Origin: an uncultured Collinsella sp.
GTDB lineage: Bacteria > Actinomycetota > Coriobacteriia > Coriobacteriales > Coriobacteriaceae
DNA length: 64,000 bases
Direction of reading: 5' to 3'
Assembly: GCA_902491395.1 (NCBI GenBank)
Contig: CABUHO010000011.1
Location: forward strand, 1 to 64,000
Positions 1 to 8,734 of this stretch are shown piece by piece. The notes beneath the pieces are model-generated. The model ran no database searches. It had not been told where the DNA came from and was given only the letters and a program-made list of their open reading frames with translations. Both the position numbers and the translations under genes were made by a program. The first letter of the stretch is position 1. Each line of letters begins with the position of its first letter.

Positions 1-81
1 GGCCCTTGCGGCGTAGTCGCTATTTATTCAGTCCAAGTTTCGGGGTGCAGTTCACTGTCCCCATTGTGGTGGTTTTGGTGG

Positions 82-477
82 TTAGAGGACGAGCTGATGA
101 TAGTCGGCGGGGGTTATGTGGGCTTCGGTGGCGGCGCGGAAGGCGGCGAGGGCGACGCCGGAAAACGGCATGGCCCAGCACAGGCCGCAGCCCGCGGTAA
201 TGGAGCCCGGCAGCGGCATAATGCGCCCGGGCACGCCGGCATCCAGGCACAGCTGCTCGCACTCCATCACATCAAAGGTGCTGTCGAACGAAACGATGAT
301 CTTGCGTTCGTGGTCGAGGACATCACCGGACGGGGCCTCGCGATGCGACTCGCGGTACGCAGCCGCCGCGGCCTCTTCCTCGGCCGTATGCCCGCAGCCG
401 CCACAGCCGCAGGTGCAGGGCTCGGAACCATCGCAGGTACAAGGTTCCCCGGTGTCGGGGCAGATATCGTGAGACAT
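82..477 (-). CDS. DUF3343 protein with Cys-rich N-terminal tail
   Basis: A 131-residue protein. The C-terminal half (about residues 58-131) resembles DUF3343, a small family often found near selenium-metabolism genes and suspected of sulfur or selenium handling; its Cys-containing core AGCGLCW lies at 95-101. The N-terminal 30 residues are unusual, with cysteines at 6, 13, 15, 21, 23, 25 and 28 followed by His30, which looks like a metal- or chalcogen-binding tail. I chose the ATG at 477 because GGGAG lies six bases upstream; the in-frame ATG at 489 has no such site. It follows mobA by 15 bases, so it is probably cotranscribed. A second, tail-less DUF3343 gene sits beside selD and yedF at 41643-41894. 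Function is not established. Confidence 0.75.
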   Translation of the reverse strand: MSHDICPDTGEPCTCDGSEPCTCGCGGCGHTAEEEAAAAAYRESHREAPSGDVLDHERKIIVSFDSTFDVMECEQLCLDAGVPGRIMPLPGSITAGCGLCWAMPFSGVALAAFRAATEAHITPADYHQLVL

Positions 478-492
478 GGCATCTCCCATCGT

Positions 493-1125
493 CTAGGCGA
501 GCAGCTCGGCTGCCGCAAACTCCTCGGGCGTATTGACGTTTTCGAAGCAGAGCAGCGACCCGGCCGCCGCGATGATTTGCGGCTCGTCTAGATAGCCGGC
601 GCTCACTCGGTCGATCAGGCAGCGGATGCGCTGGCGATCGCTGGCGAGGAGCTCGCGAGCCGCCGGCGCACAGGCATCGCGACGCCAGACAGCACAGAGC
701 GGCTCAATCCCCCGCTCTTCGCGCGGCACGCACACGTCGAGCGGGCCCTCCTTGACCCGATCCGCAAGCGCCCCGATTAGTTCTGGCGAGACGAACGGCA
801 TATCGCAGGCAACGATCGCCACAAGAGGCAGCCGAGCGGCAGTCAGTGAGCTCGCTATGCCGCGCATGGCACCGGCGGGGCCGTCGACGTCCATGACTAC
901 ACGCGGCACCAGACCATTAAACTCGCACTCCTCAAGATAGGCGAGCTCGTCCGGGCGCGAGGTCGTCACAACAAGCTCACTGCCGACCAGGGCGAGCCGC
1001 TCCAGCACGCGCTCGATCAGGGGTTTGCCGCAAAACGGCATGCGTGCCTTGTCGCAACCCATGCGCGACGACAGCCCACCCGCCTGGACGACGCAAGAAA
1101 GATCGGCCCGTCTTACGACAGTCAT
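493..1125 (-). CDS. mobA: Molybdenum cofactor guanylyltransferase MobA
   Basis: A 210-residue nucleotidyltransferase that by family attaches GMP to molybdopterin, giving the MGD cofactor used by DMSO-reductase-family enzymes such as FdhF. The N-terminal GTP-binding signature is clear (QAGGLSSRMGCDKA, about residues 14-27), and the metal-binding Asp lies in the motif VACDMPFVSPE. An upstream in-frame start at 1203 would add 26 residues lacking family character; the ATG at 1125 puts the signature at the usual distance from the N-terminus and has a G-rich site upstream. Its place beside selC, selB, selA and a molybdopterin oxidoreductase fits supply of bis-MGD to formate dehydrogenase. Confidence 0.88.
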   Translation of the reverse strand: MTVVRRADLSCVVQAGGLSSRMGCDKARMPFCGKPLIERVLERLALVGSELVVTTSRPDELAYLEECEFNGLVPRVVMDVDGPAGAMRGIASSLTAARLPLVAIVACDMPFVSPELIGALADRVKEGPLDVCVPREERGIEPLCAVWRRDACAPAARELLASDRQRIRCLIDRVSAGYLDEPQIIAAAGSLLCFENVNTPEEFAAAELLA

Positions 1126-1216
1126 ACGGCAAAACACCCCCATCGGCATGCTCGAAACCCGAAGCACGAAGCTAAGCACCATCGCCGACCAAGCAGGCGA
1201 CACGACGACCCCGTAC

Positions 1217-1271
1217 TAAAACAAAACAGCGCCTTTGCGGCACGCAGCAAGACCGCGAGCACAAAAGCGCT
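1217..1271 (-). terminator. Probable terminator downstream of tRNA-Sec
   Basis: On the minus strand a 10-bp stem (AGCGCTTTTG with CAAAGGCGCT, one G-U pair, arms at 1262-1271 and 1228-1237) closes a loop of about 24 bases and is followed by GTTTTGTTTTA. It begins ten bases after the encoded CCA of the tRNA-Sec gene, so it probably ends that transcript. Confidence 0.6.
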
Positions 1272-1280
1272 GGTAGCGTA

Positions 1281-1377
1281 TGGCGGGAACGTATGTGAAT
1301 CGAACACATCCAAGACGTTTTGCACGCCTCGCAACGGTTTTGAGGACCGCGGAGCCCACCGGAGCCCATCCGTTCCC
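1281..1377 (-). tRNA. selC: tRNA-Sec (anticodon UCA)
   Basis: A 97-base gene including an encoded CCA. Acceptor arms GGGAACG and CGTTCCC pair perfectly; the T arm is ATGTG/CACAT around TTCGATT; a long variable arm pairs GAGGCGT with ACGTCTT; and the D-arm is extended. The anticodon loop is CCTCAAA, giving UCA at positions 34-36, so it reads UGA. Position 33, nearly always U in elongator tRNAs, is C here. It lies directly upstream of mobA and downstream of selB, completing the Sec insertion set. The UGA codons in fdhF and selD are its expected targets. Confidence 0.95.
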
Positions 1378-1409
1378 AAGTGCGGCGATATTTTACCAAA
1401 CCGGGCAAG

Positions 1410-1516
1410 GTAGTCTTTTTGGGACGGGGCTATTTTAGCTGCCCCGGCCGTCAACCAACCTAACCGTCGCATTACCAGCCGGGGTAGCTAAAATAGCCCC
1501 GTCCCAAAAAGACTAC
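1410..1516. repeat. Large inverted repeat, 39-bp arms
   Basis: Arms at 1410-1448 and 1478-1516 are reverse complements at 38 of 39 positions, separated by 29 bases. The arms contain the modules GTAGTC, GGGACGGGGC and TATTTTAGCT. A third partial copy of the arm (CCCCGTCCCAA) follows at about 1529-1539, and a rearranged fragment occurs at 24347-24386. No transposase is present; this looks like a non-autonomous palindromic intergenic element. Confidence 0.85.
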
Positions 1517-1553
1517 TCAGCGACAACAGCCCCGTCCCAACAAGACTGGTTGG

Positions 1554-1625
1554 AAGTTGCGGTGAAATAGTTCCTGATTGAGGCCTTTGGGGATGCGGAA
1601 AACAGGAACTATTTCAACGCAAGTT
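1554..1625. repeat. Palindromic repeat, AAGTTGCGGTGAAATAG family
   Basis: Left arm 1554-1576 (AAGTTGCGGTGAAATAG then TTCCTG) and right arm 1603-1625 form an imperfect 23-bp inverted repeat around a 26-base centre. Related copies are at 24004-24071 and 62311-62379, with a half-copy at 24422-24436. All are intergenic. The core is conserved while the centre differs, as in REP-like or MITE-like elements. Confidence 0.85.
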
Positions 1626-1637
1626 ATGGGGCGGGCC

Positions 1638-3605
1638 CTAGCGCAGAGAGCGCAGGCCGCCGGCTTCTTTGTCTAGCGCTGTGAAGCGCACGGCGTCTAG
1701 GTGTTCCAGGATGCTGATGGCACGCTTGCGGGACACACCCAGGGTCTCGCGTAAGACGCTTGTGGTAGCAGCGCCGCCGGCATCGGCGATGGCTGCGGCG
1801 ACGAGCTCGCGAGCGTGGGCCTCGGCAGCAGCGGACAGGGCCACGTCGCGCTCGACCTTCACGATCGAGCGATTGAGCGAAAGCTCGCGCAGGGCACGCG
1901 TCATGGTGTCGCGATCGAGCTGCAGCCGCTCGCCCACCTCAGGCAACGTCGGCGCATCGAGCCCGGCCTCGTCCAGCAGGGCAACGATACACTCGCAAGC
2001 CTCGCGCACCACGCGCGCCGCGGCGGCAGCGGAGTGCGGGTCGAACACCTCGGCGCCCTCGGAGGCACACACGCCACGCGAGCAGCCCTCGGCAATCAGA
2101 GCCGCGGCGACATCTTCACCAGCGCCGGGCCAGGCGGCATGTGCGACGGCACCGGGCGTAAAGCCCGTCTCCTTGGGAGCGGCCGTGTGCATGGCAGACA
2201 AGGTGGATGCCAACGCGTCCATCGCGCCATCGAGCACGGCGGCATTCACGTACAGCGAGCCGTCTGAGCCGCTAAGCTCGCGCACGGCACCTTGCGCTAC
2301 CAGTTCGCCCAAGGCGGCGGCAACATAGCACGCGGCAATATCCAGCGCCGCAACAACATCGGCAGCCGTAACCGGCAGCGCCTGCAGCGCCAACCACGCA
2401 TCGACCGAACCAGCAACATCCCCGGCTTCGAGCGCCGCATACAGCGCACGCTCCCCGTCGGCAAGCTCGCGCGAGCGACGGCAGCGCGACAACAGCACGC
2501 GCCCGCCGCCAATGAGCATCACCGGCGAATACGACAGAACCACGGCATGGTCGCCGGCGCGCAACGGCAGCGGGTCTTCCAAGCGCACCTGAACGGTACG
2601 CGTCTCGCCCACCGCCATGGGCGCCTCGCCGTCCATGAGCATGATGCGGCCGACAACCTCGGCCGTACCCGCCATCACATGCACGCGCGCGCCCGACTCG
2701 AGCACACGCGGCTTGGCGCCCTCGCGGCCCAGGTAGGTGAACGTCATCATAAAGCGCAACGTCTGACCAAAACGGTCCGCCACGCCCAGCATCTCGCCAC
2801 GGTCAAGCGCCGCGACACCGTCACCAACCAGGTTGAGCGCCACACGCTGACCGGGCAGCGCCCGCTGTGTGTCGCCATGTACCTGAATTCCGCGCACGCG
2901 GCAGGCCGTACGCGACGGCAGCGCGACGAGCTCATCGCCCACCGCAATCGGAGCGTCGTGCAGTGTTCCCGTCACGACGGTACCGGCCCCCTTGATCGTA
3001 AAGCAGCGGTCGATGGGCAGGCGCGGAGCGGCGTCGGTGCGCTCGGCACGGTCGCGGCAAGCATCCCAGCAGGCATCTACGCACTCGTCGAGCGCAGCCA
3101 GCAGTGCGTCAATCCCCTCGCCCGTCTTGGACGACACGGGGACGATCGGCGCGCCCGCAAACACGGTACCCGACAAAAAGTCATCGACATCGAGCTCAGC
3201 AAGCTCGGTCATCTCGACATCGGCCAGGTCACACATCGTCAGGGCGACCACCATATGCGTAACGCCCAGCAGACCCAGCACATGCACGTGCTCGCGGGTC
3301 TGCGGCATCACGCCCTCGACGGCAGAGACCACCAACACGGCAACATCAATGCCCGTGGCACCCTGCACCATGGCGCGCAAGTAATGCGCGTGGCCCGGTA
3401 CGTCGACCAGGCCGACGATCTTGCCGCTCGGCAGCGCCAGCTCGCCAAAGCCTAGCTCCACGGTCATACCGCGACGGCGCTCAACTTCCAGACGGTCGGG
3501 ATTCTTGCCGGTCAGTGCCTCGATCAGTGAGGACTTACCGTGGTCAACGTGGCCCGCCGTGCCAACGATAACGGGACACTCCACCAGCGCCTGAACCTCA
3601 CTCAT
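1638..3605 (-). CDS. selB: Selenocysteine-specific elongation factor SelB
   Basis: A 655-residue translational GTPase that delivers Sec-tRNA to UGA codons followed by a SECIS hairpin. The G1 loop GHVDHGKS is at residues 18-25 and the switch II motif DVPGHAHY at about 68-75. The base-recognition motif, usually NKxD or TKxD, reads TMCD here. EF-Tu-like beta-barrel domains follow, then a long C-terminal region of about 250 residues with the winged-helix repeats that bind SECIS RNA. The start overlaps the selA stop by four bases (ATGA), implying coupled translation. The C-terminus is intact and ends 12 bases before an intergenic repeat element. Confidence 0.95.
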   Translation of the reverse strand: MSEVQALVECPVIVGTAGHVDHGKSSLIEALTGKNPDRLEVERRRGMTVELGFGELALPSGKIVGLVDVPGHAHYLRAMVQGATGIDVAVLVVSAVEGVMPQTREHVHVLGLLGVTHMVVALTMCDLADVEMTELAELDVDDFLSGTVFAGAPIVPVSSKTGEGIDALLAALDECVDACWDACRDRAERTDAAPRLPIDRCFTIKGAGTVVTGTLHDAPIAVGDELVALPSRTACRVRGIQVHGDTQRALPGQRVALNLVGDGVAALDRGEMLGVADRFGQTLRFMMTFTYLGREGAKPRVLESGARVHVMAGTAEVVGRIMLMDGEAPMAVGETRTVQVRLEDPLPLRAGDHAVVLSYSPVMLIGGGRVLLSRCRRSRELADGERALYAALEAGDVAGSVDAWLALQALPVTAADVVAALDIAACYVAAALGELVAQGAVRELSGSDGSLYVNAAVLDGAMDALASTLSAMHTAAPKETGFTPGAVAHAAWPGAGEDVAAALIAEGCSRGVCASEGAEVFDPHSAAAAARVVREACECIVALLDEAGLDAPTLPEVGERLQLDRDTMTRALRELSLNRSIVKVERDVALSAAAEAHARELVAAAIADAGGAATTSVLRETLGVSRKRAISILEHLDAVRFTALDKEAGGLRSLR

Positions 3606-5059
3606 CGAGCAATCGCCTTCTCAACGCATGCGACGAGCGTCGACGCCGCCGTCTCGATATCGCGGTCGCCCACGAGCGTACGGACGTCAAACAAAATGCG
3701 ATCGTGCGAGGTCCGCGTGACGACCGGCGTGTCGAAGTCCTGGACAAGCGAGCGCTTGAGCGCGTCGACGGACAGGCGCGCGTCAACAAGACGCACGGCA
3801 ACGCACATCGTGGGCAGCTCCACGGTAGGCAGCGAGCCGCCACCGGGGGTCGACGATTCCTCGACGATCTCCACCTGAACGGCACACGGGCAACCGGCCT
3901 TTTCGAGCCCGGCGACCATACGATCGCGCAGCTTGCGGGCACGACGCTCCAGATGAGCTTGCGGAAGCGTGAGCATGCTGAGCACCGGAATGTCGCGATG
4001 GGCCACATCGGCGCCGTCCATGTAGATGCGCAGCGTGGCCTCGAGCGCCGTCAGCGCGAGTTTGCCCGGACGCAGGGCGCGCATGAGCGGATGTGAGCCG
4101 CAGGCCTGGATCAGGTCGCGACGGCCCATGATGATGCCCGCCTGCGCGGCACCGAGCAGCTTGTCGCCCGAGCACGACACGATATCGAGCCCGGCAGCAA
4201 CCGAAGTCGGCGTGGTCTCTTCGCCGCCGCGGACCAGAATGTCGTCGGGCAGCAGCGCGCCCGAGCCCTGGTCCTCGTAGAACAGCAGGCCATGCTTGTG
4301 TGCCAGCGCGGCAAGCTCCTTGGAGCTCACCTCCTCGTGAAAGCCCTCGATGCGGTAATTGGAAGGATGAACCTTGAGAATCATGGCCGTGTCGGGCGTG
4401 ATGGCACGCTCGTAGTCGGCCAGGTGCGTGCGGTTGGTGGCGCCGACCTCGACGAGCTTGGCGCCCGAAGCCGCCATGACATCGGGGATGCGAAAACTGC
4501 CGCCAATCTCGACAAGCTCACCGCGGCTGACGATAACCTCTTTGCCCGCAGCGTGAGTCGCCAGCACCAGCAGCACCGCGGCCGCGTTATTGTTGACGAC
4601 CAGCGCGTCCTCGGCACCGGTGAGTGAGCGGATGAGCTGCGCGGCATGCTCCTTGCGCGACCCACGCGAGCAGGTGTCCACGCTGTACTCGAGCGTGCTG
4701 TAGCCGCGTGCGACCTCGGCCACGGTCTTTGCCGCCGACTCCGCAAGCGGGGCGCGGCCCAAGTTGGTATGGATGACCACACCCGTGGCGTTGACGGCGG
4801 GACGCAGGCTCGGCAGCGCTGAGCGATGCGCACGGAATTCGATGGCCGATGCCAGCTCGCGCTTGGAGCGCGGGGCAGCGCCGGCGCGGATGGCGGCGCG
4901 TTCCTCGTCAAGCTCAGCCGTGACGGCGGCATGGACCACCGCGTCACACGTCTCCCCCGCCGCCTTCACCACCGGCCATTCGGTGAGCAGCTCGTTGACA
5001 GAAGGGATGGCGCGCAGGCGGGCGCGCACCTCATCGGAAATGTTCTGGCTATCGCTCAT
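3602..5059 (-). CDS. selA: L-seryl-tRNA(Sec) selenium transferase SelA
   Basis: A 485-residue PLP enzyme that converts Ser-tRNA(Sec) to Sec-tRNA(Sec) with selenophosphate from SelD. The PLP-binding Lys lies in SCSGDKLLGAAQAG (Lys300), matching the family position. The N-terminal helical tRNA-binding region (about residues 1-85), the aminotransferase core and the C-terminal small domain are all present, and length is close to the 463 residues of the E. coli enzyme. It is followed directly by selB with a 4-bp overlap and preceded by the orphan molybdopterin oxidoreductase gene at a gap of 52 bases, so the three may share a transcript. Confidence 0.95.
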   Translation of the reverse strand: MSDSQNISDEVRARLRAIPSVNELLTEWPVVKAAGETCDAVVHAAVTAELDEERAAIRAGAAPRSKRELASAIEFRAHRSALPSLRPAVNATGVVIHTNLGRAPLAESAAKTVAEVARGYSTLEYSVDTCSRGSRKEHAAQLIRSLTGAEDALVVNNNAAAVLLVLATHAAGKEVIVSRGELVEIGGSFRIPDVMAASGAKLVEVGATNRTHLADYERAITPDTAMILKVHPSNYRIEGFHEEVSSKELAALAHKHGLLFYEDQGSGALLPDDILVRGGEETTPTSVAAGLDIVSCSGDKLLGAAQAGIIMGRRDLIQACGSHPLMRALRPGKLALTALEATLRIYMDGADVAHRDIPVLSMLTLPQAHLERRARKLRDRMVAGLEKAGCPCAVQVEIVEESSTPGGGSLPTVELPTMCVAVRLVDARLSVDALKRSLVQDFDTPVVTRTSHDRILFDVRTLVGDRDIETAASTLVACVEKAIAR

Positions 5060-5111
5060 GTGCGGCCTTTCAAAACAAACGCGGATCAGTCGAATACATC
5101 GGCTGAGTCAA

Positions 5112-7229
5112 TTACTCGTCATTATCCCCGCGCGCGGCAATCTTTTCCACGCGAACGGCGTTTTCCTGGGTGAGCGCGGCCCCCGTAATGGGATCCCAGC
5201 GCAGCGGCGTGTGGTCGAGCGGGCCGACGCCGAGCGCCTGGACGCCACCCGCGCCGGCGCCAAACGAACGCCCGCCGGGAGCCGCCGACGTAAAGATGCA
5301 CGCCGGATGCAGATAGGGCGTGGTCTCCACGCGCACGCGGTCGCGGCCCATGTCGCTCACCAGCTCGACGACCTCGCCGTTGGCGATGCCCATGCGCGCG
5401 GCGACGTCGGCATTCATCTGCACGGCGTCCAGGTCGGAGCCCGCCTCGGCAGCACCGGCCGCAGCGAGCCTGCGCGACGTATGCGACTCGAAGGGCCGAT
5501 TGCCGCTAATGAGGCGAAACATCCCCGGCCCCGGCTCCACCATCGGGGCAATCCAGCCGGGCACACGACCCAAACCGGCGCGCTCCCATACGTCGCTTAC
5601 CAGCGCAATCTTGCCACCGTCCATCGGAATCACCGGCTCACCCGAACGTGCTGGCAGCACCGCACCCGTGTCGGCCCATCCGCGCTCCTTGAGTGTAGCT
5701 AGGTCGATCCCAAACGGGGCCACCTGGGCCGCCGCAAGGTCATCCGCCGTAAAGCTGAAGTACTCGCCCACGCCACAGGCAGCAGCCAGGCCGGCAAAAA
5801 TCTCCCGACCGGGACGTGTGTCGTCATGCAACACGGGCAGCACGGCGTTGCGATAGAACACGCGTGAATCATTGGCGTCCACGACTGTGCCCACGCCGCG
5901 GTCGGCCTCCAGATACGTCACGTCGGGCAGCACGAAGTCAGAAGCGCGCGCTGTCTCGGACCAGCGAATATCAATCGTCACGAGCAGGTCGAGCTGCTGC
6001 AAAATACTCAACCAAGCCTGCGCATTGCCATAGCCCGCACCGGGGTTACTGGCATAGACGATGAGCCCACGCAAATCGCCGGCAAGAATCGACTGACCGA
6101 TGGTCGTGCACAGACCGCGCACCGGATCGACCAGTGGATAGCGCTCGGATCCCAACTTGGGCTCACGTGGCATCGACGGCGTCGCGAAACACGCAGGGTC
6201 CAAATCGCCCAACGCAAGCGGCGTGGGCGGGTTGAGGGCACCGCCCGCGTGTCCGATGCAGCCCAGCAGCGCATCGACCAGACAAATCGCGCGCGCGGTC
6301 TGGGTGCTATTGGCATACGCGATGCCAATGCCACCATGAAAGCCCGCGTCCACCACCGCAGCAGGCGCCGCGGCAGCGAGATCGCGCGCCGTGGCGACAA
6401 TCTCTGCGGCCGGCACGTCGCACATCGACTCGGCCCACTCGGGCGTCCAAGCATGGGCCGCCTGCGTCAGCTCGTCAAAGCCCGTGGTATAGCGGGCAAC
6501 AAACTCGTGGTCGTACAAGTCCTCGGCAATGAGCACATGCGCAACGCCCAGCAGCAAGGCTAGGTCGCAACCCGGGCGCACGCGCAGCCAGCGGTCGGCA
6601 AGCGCAGCCGAGCCACTGCGCCGGGGGTCGACCACGATGATCTTCGCCCCGCGGCGACGGGCATCGTTGAGCGCATCAACGGCCCCCATCGTCGACGAAT
6701 CGACAATGGAACGCCCCAGGTACATGATGCAATCGGTATGCGCTAGGTCGGAGGCGGGGCTGTAGCCCAGGCTGTGCTCCCAACCGGTAAGTCGGCTTAC
6801 CTCGCAGGCACCGTCGGCACCATACACGTTGGGCGAGCCCAGCGCATGCATAAGGCGATATGCCCAGTAGCGGTCGAACGAGGGCACGCCGAGCGTCATG
6901 CCCAGCGCACGGGGCCCGCGTTCGTCAACAATCCCCAAAAGACGCTCGGCAATCTGGGCAAACGCCTCGTCCCAGGAAATCGCATCGAACCCCGAGCCAT
7001 CCTGGCGACGTCGCATGGGGTGCACAATGCGATCGCGCTCGTCAAACGGCATTGCCAGGCGATGGCGCCCGCGGGCGCACAGGGCACGCGCCTCGCACGG
7101 ATGCCCCGGCACCGGCAACTCGGCTACCACGCGACCGTCCTCAACGCGTGCCGCAAAGGCGCAATCGGCATAGCATCCCCCGCATGTGGTCACCACGGCG
7201 CGACCGTCACGCTTCACAGCAGATGCCAT
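5112..7229 (-). CDS. Molybdopterin oxidoreductase, Cys-ligated, substrate unknown
   Basis: A 705-residue protein of the DMSO-reductase superfamily. An N-terminal [4Fe-4S] site is formed by Cys16, Cys19, Cys23 and Cys51. The predicted Mo ligand is Cys142, in the motif DGACEVS at the place where FdhF has Sec140, so this is not a selenoprotein. A C-terminal molydopterin-binding barrel is present (about 590-705). No Tat signal is visible, so it should be cytoplasmic. The start at 7229 was chosen because AAAGGGG lies eight bases upstream; the longer frame to 7385 runs through the focA terminator. No partner Fe-S or membrane subunit is adjacent. It could be a Cys-type formate dehydrogenase or a reductase of the same fold; the sequence alone does not decide. 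Confidence 0.85.
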   Translation of the reverse strand: MASAVKRDGRAVVTTCGGCYADCAFAARVEDGRVVAELPVPGHPCEARALCARGRHRLAMPFDERDRIVHPMRRRQDGSGFDAISWDEAFAQIAERLLGIVDERGPRALGMTLGVPSFDRYWAYRLMHALGSPNVYGADGACEVSRLTGWEHSLGYSPASDLAHTDCIMYLGRSIVDSSTMGAVDALNDARRRGAKIIVVDPRRSGSAALADRWLRVRPGCDLALLLGVAHVLIAEDLYDHEFVARYTTGFDELTQAAHAWTPEWAESMCDVPAAEIVATARDLAAAAPAAVVDAGFHGGIGIAYANSTQTARAICLVDALLGCIGHAGGALNPPTPLALGDLDPACFATPSMPREPKLGSERYPLVDPVRGLCTTIGQSILAGDLRGLIVYASNPGAGYGNAQAWLSILQQLDLLVTIDIRWSETARASDFVLPDVTYLEADRGVGTVVDANDSRVFYRNAVLPVLHDDTRPGREIFAGLAAACGVGEYFSFTADDLAAAQVAPFGIDLATLKERGWADTGAVLPARSGEPVIPMDGGKIALVSDVWERAGLGRVPGWIAPMVEPGPGMFRLISGNRPFESHTSRRLAAAGAAEAGSDLDAVQMNADVAARMGIANGEVVELVSDMGRDRVRVETTPYLHPACIFTSAAPGGRSFGAGAGGVQALGVGPLDHTPLRWDPITGAALTQENAVRVEKIAARGDNDE

Positions 7230-7293
7230 CTCGATTACCCCTTTCACCAGCCAAACACAACAGGCCAAAAGCCCGGCAACGAGCCCCAGACCC

Positions 7294-7329
7294 AAAAAGC
7301 CTCCCGCACGGCAACGCCCCACGGGAGGC
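7294..7329 (-). terminator. Rho-independent terminator after focA
   Basis: On the minus strand an 8-bp GC-rich stem (GCCTCCCG with CGGGAGGC, arms 7322-7329 and 7299-7306) is followed by TTTTT. It lies 23 bases beyond the focA stop and 65 bases before the next gene, separating the hyf operon from the selenium genes. Confidence 0.85.
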
Positions 7330-7351
7330 CCAACGTCAAACAGACGGCACC

Positions 7352-8191
7352 TTACGCCTCGGCCTTCTTGGCGTAGACAAACCAATAGCCGAGCGCGACC
7401 AGAACCGCGCCGCCCACGATGTTGCCCAGCGTGGCGGCGGACAGATTAAACGCAATGCCCGCGGCGTTGAGCGCATCGGCGCCGGCGACGTCGGCACCAT
7501 AGCCGCACGCGTGCATCACGGCACCCATGGGCAAAAAGTACATGTTGGCAACGCAGTGCTCAAAACCGCAGGCCACAAAGGCGGCGATGGGCAGCAGAAT
7601 GCCCACGACCTTATCGACCACGGTCTTGCCGGCAGTACCGATCCACACGGCCAGGCACACAAAGATGTTGCACAGGATGCCGCGGAAGAAGATCGTCACC
7701 CAGTCGATCGTCACCTTGCCGGCGGCGACGCTCACCATGGAGTTGGCGACCGCCTCGCCATTGAGCTTATAGATGCCGGCCATGTACACCAAAAAGACGA
7801 TGAACAGGGCACCGACAAAATTGCCGACCCACACGACGACCCAGGCCTTGAGCATCTGGGCCAGGGTGATCTTTTTGCTCTTGAGTGCGCAGACCATCAG
7901 CGAGTTGCCGGTAAACAGCTCGGCGCCGCAAATAAGCACGAGCACCAGGCCCAGGCAAAAGCACAGGCCGCCCACCACGCGCTGGGCACCCCAGCCCAAA
8001 GTGCTATCACTCAAGAACACGGTAAAGAACAGGCCGCCGAAGGCAATGAACGCCCCGGCGAACATTGCCAACAGAAAGGCCTTTGCGACCGGCAGGTTGG
8101 CCTTGGTCACGCCGGCGGCCTCGGTCTTGGCCTCGATCGCGGCGGGTGCCAGGCAATCGGGAGCGGGATATTCTGCCTTGGAATCTGCCAT
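7352..8191 (-). CDS. focA: Formate/nitrite channel FocA
   Basis: A 279-residue membrane protein of the FNT family, normally a pentameric formate channel in the inner membrane. Six hydrophobic segments are visible, with family-typical stretches AGAFIAFGG near the first helix, CGAELFTGNSLM after the third, and GFEHCVANMYF near the fifth, including the conserved pore His. The start at 8191 has AGAAGTG upstream; an in-frame codon further out is less likely. As the last gene of the hyf operon it most likely admits formate for the hydrogenlyase. Nitrite transport cannot be excluded from sequence, but no nitrite-reduction genes are nearby. Confidence 0.9.
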   Translation of the reverse strand: MADSKAEYPAPDCLAPAAIEAKTEAAGVTKANLPVAKAFLLAMFAGAFIAFGGLFFTVFLSDSTLGWGAQRVVGGLCFCLGLVLVLICGAELFTGNSLMVCALKSKKITLAQMLKAWVVVWVGNFVGALFIVFLVYMAGIYKLNGEAVANSMVSVAAGKVTIDWVTIFFRGILCNIFVCLAVWIGTAGKTVVDKVVGILLPIAAFVACGFEHCVANMYFLPMGAVMHACGYGADVAGADALNAAGIAFNLSAATLGNIVGGAVLVALGYWFVYAKKAEA

Positions 8192-8230
8192 GTCAATCAC
8201 TTCTTTTCTAATCAGCAGGGACAAGCGCTC

Positions 8231-8734
8231 CTATTGCTCTTGCCCCAGGCGGACAAAGTGGGAAAAGTCGTTGGCGGCCACGGCGTCGTACACGGCGTCG
8301 ACGGCCTCAAAGACCTCCGGGGACATGGGGTTGTAGAACTCCGTGTCGCCCGGCTGAATCCCAACGAAGACGATATCATCACACGATTGTTCGATTTCCT
8401 CGATCAGAATCGACAAAGGAAGCGAATGCGTGGTGAACATCGACTTGCGGGCCACGTCGCGTTTGTCGAGCAGGCGGATGGCACCGACGGGCAGCGCCAT
8501 GTCGGCAGCATCGACCAAGACCAGGCGAGGCGGACGCTCGCGCTTGACCTCGATGATGTCGTCCTCGGGCGTCTGACCGCCGTCGATGGTGTACCAACCG
8601 GCAAGCGGAGCGTCCTCCATCTTTTTGGAGAGCACGGGGCCGGCGGCATCGTCGGCACGCAGCACGCTTCCCGCCGTGAGCACGATACCCGCAAACGGGG
8701 CGCCGTTCACACGTCCATCCACAACGTGACCCAT
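8231..8734 (-). CDS. hycI: Hydrogenase-3-type maturation endopeptidase HycI
   Basis: A 167-residue aspartic-type nickel-dependent protease. In the family, HycI trims the C-terminus of the hydrogenase large subunit after nickel insertion. Here the expected first metal-binding Asp lies in LRADDAAGP (Asp28/Asp29), a second in LVLVDAADM, and a His in FTTHSLPLS, corresponding to the three nickel ligands of E. coli HycI. Its start codon overlaps the hycH stop by one base (TAATG), so the two are translationally coupled. The target is presumably HyfG, which has a C-terminal tail beyond its DPCYSC motif. Confidence 0.9.
   Translation of the reverse strand: MGHVVDGRVNGAPFAGIVLTAGSVLRADDAAGPVLSKKMEDAPLAGWYTIDGGQTPEDDIIEVKRERPPRLVLVDAADMALPVGAIRLLDKRDVARKSMFTTHSLPLSILIEEIEQSCDDIVFVGIQPGDTEFYNPMSPEVFEAVDAVYDAVAANDFSHFVRLGQEQ

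Noticed and set aside
7230..7385. N-terminal extension of the molybdopterin oxidoreductase as a signal anchor
   Set aside because: The extension crosses the focA terminator, and a good ribosome binding site precedes the ATG at 7229.
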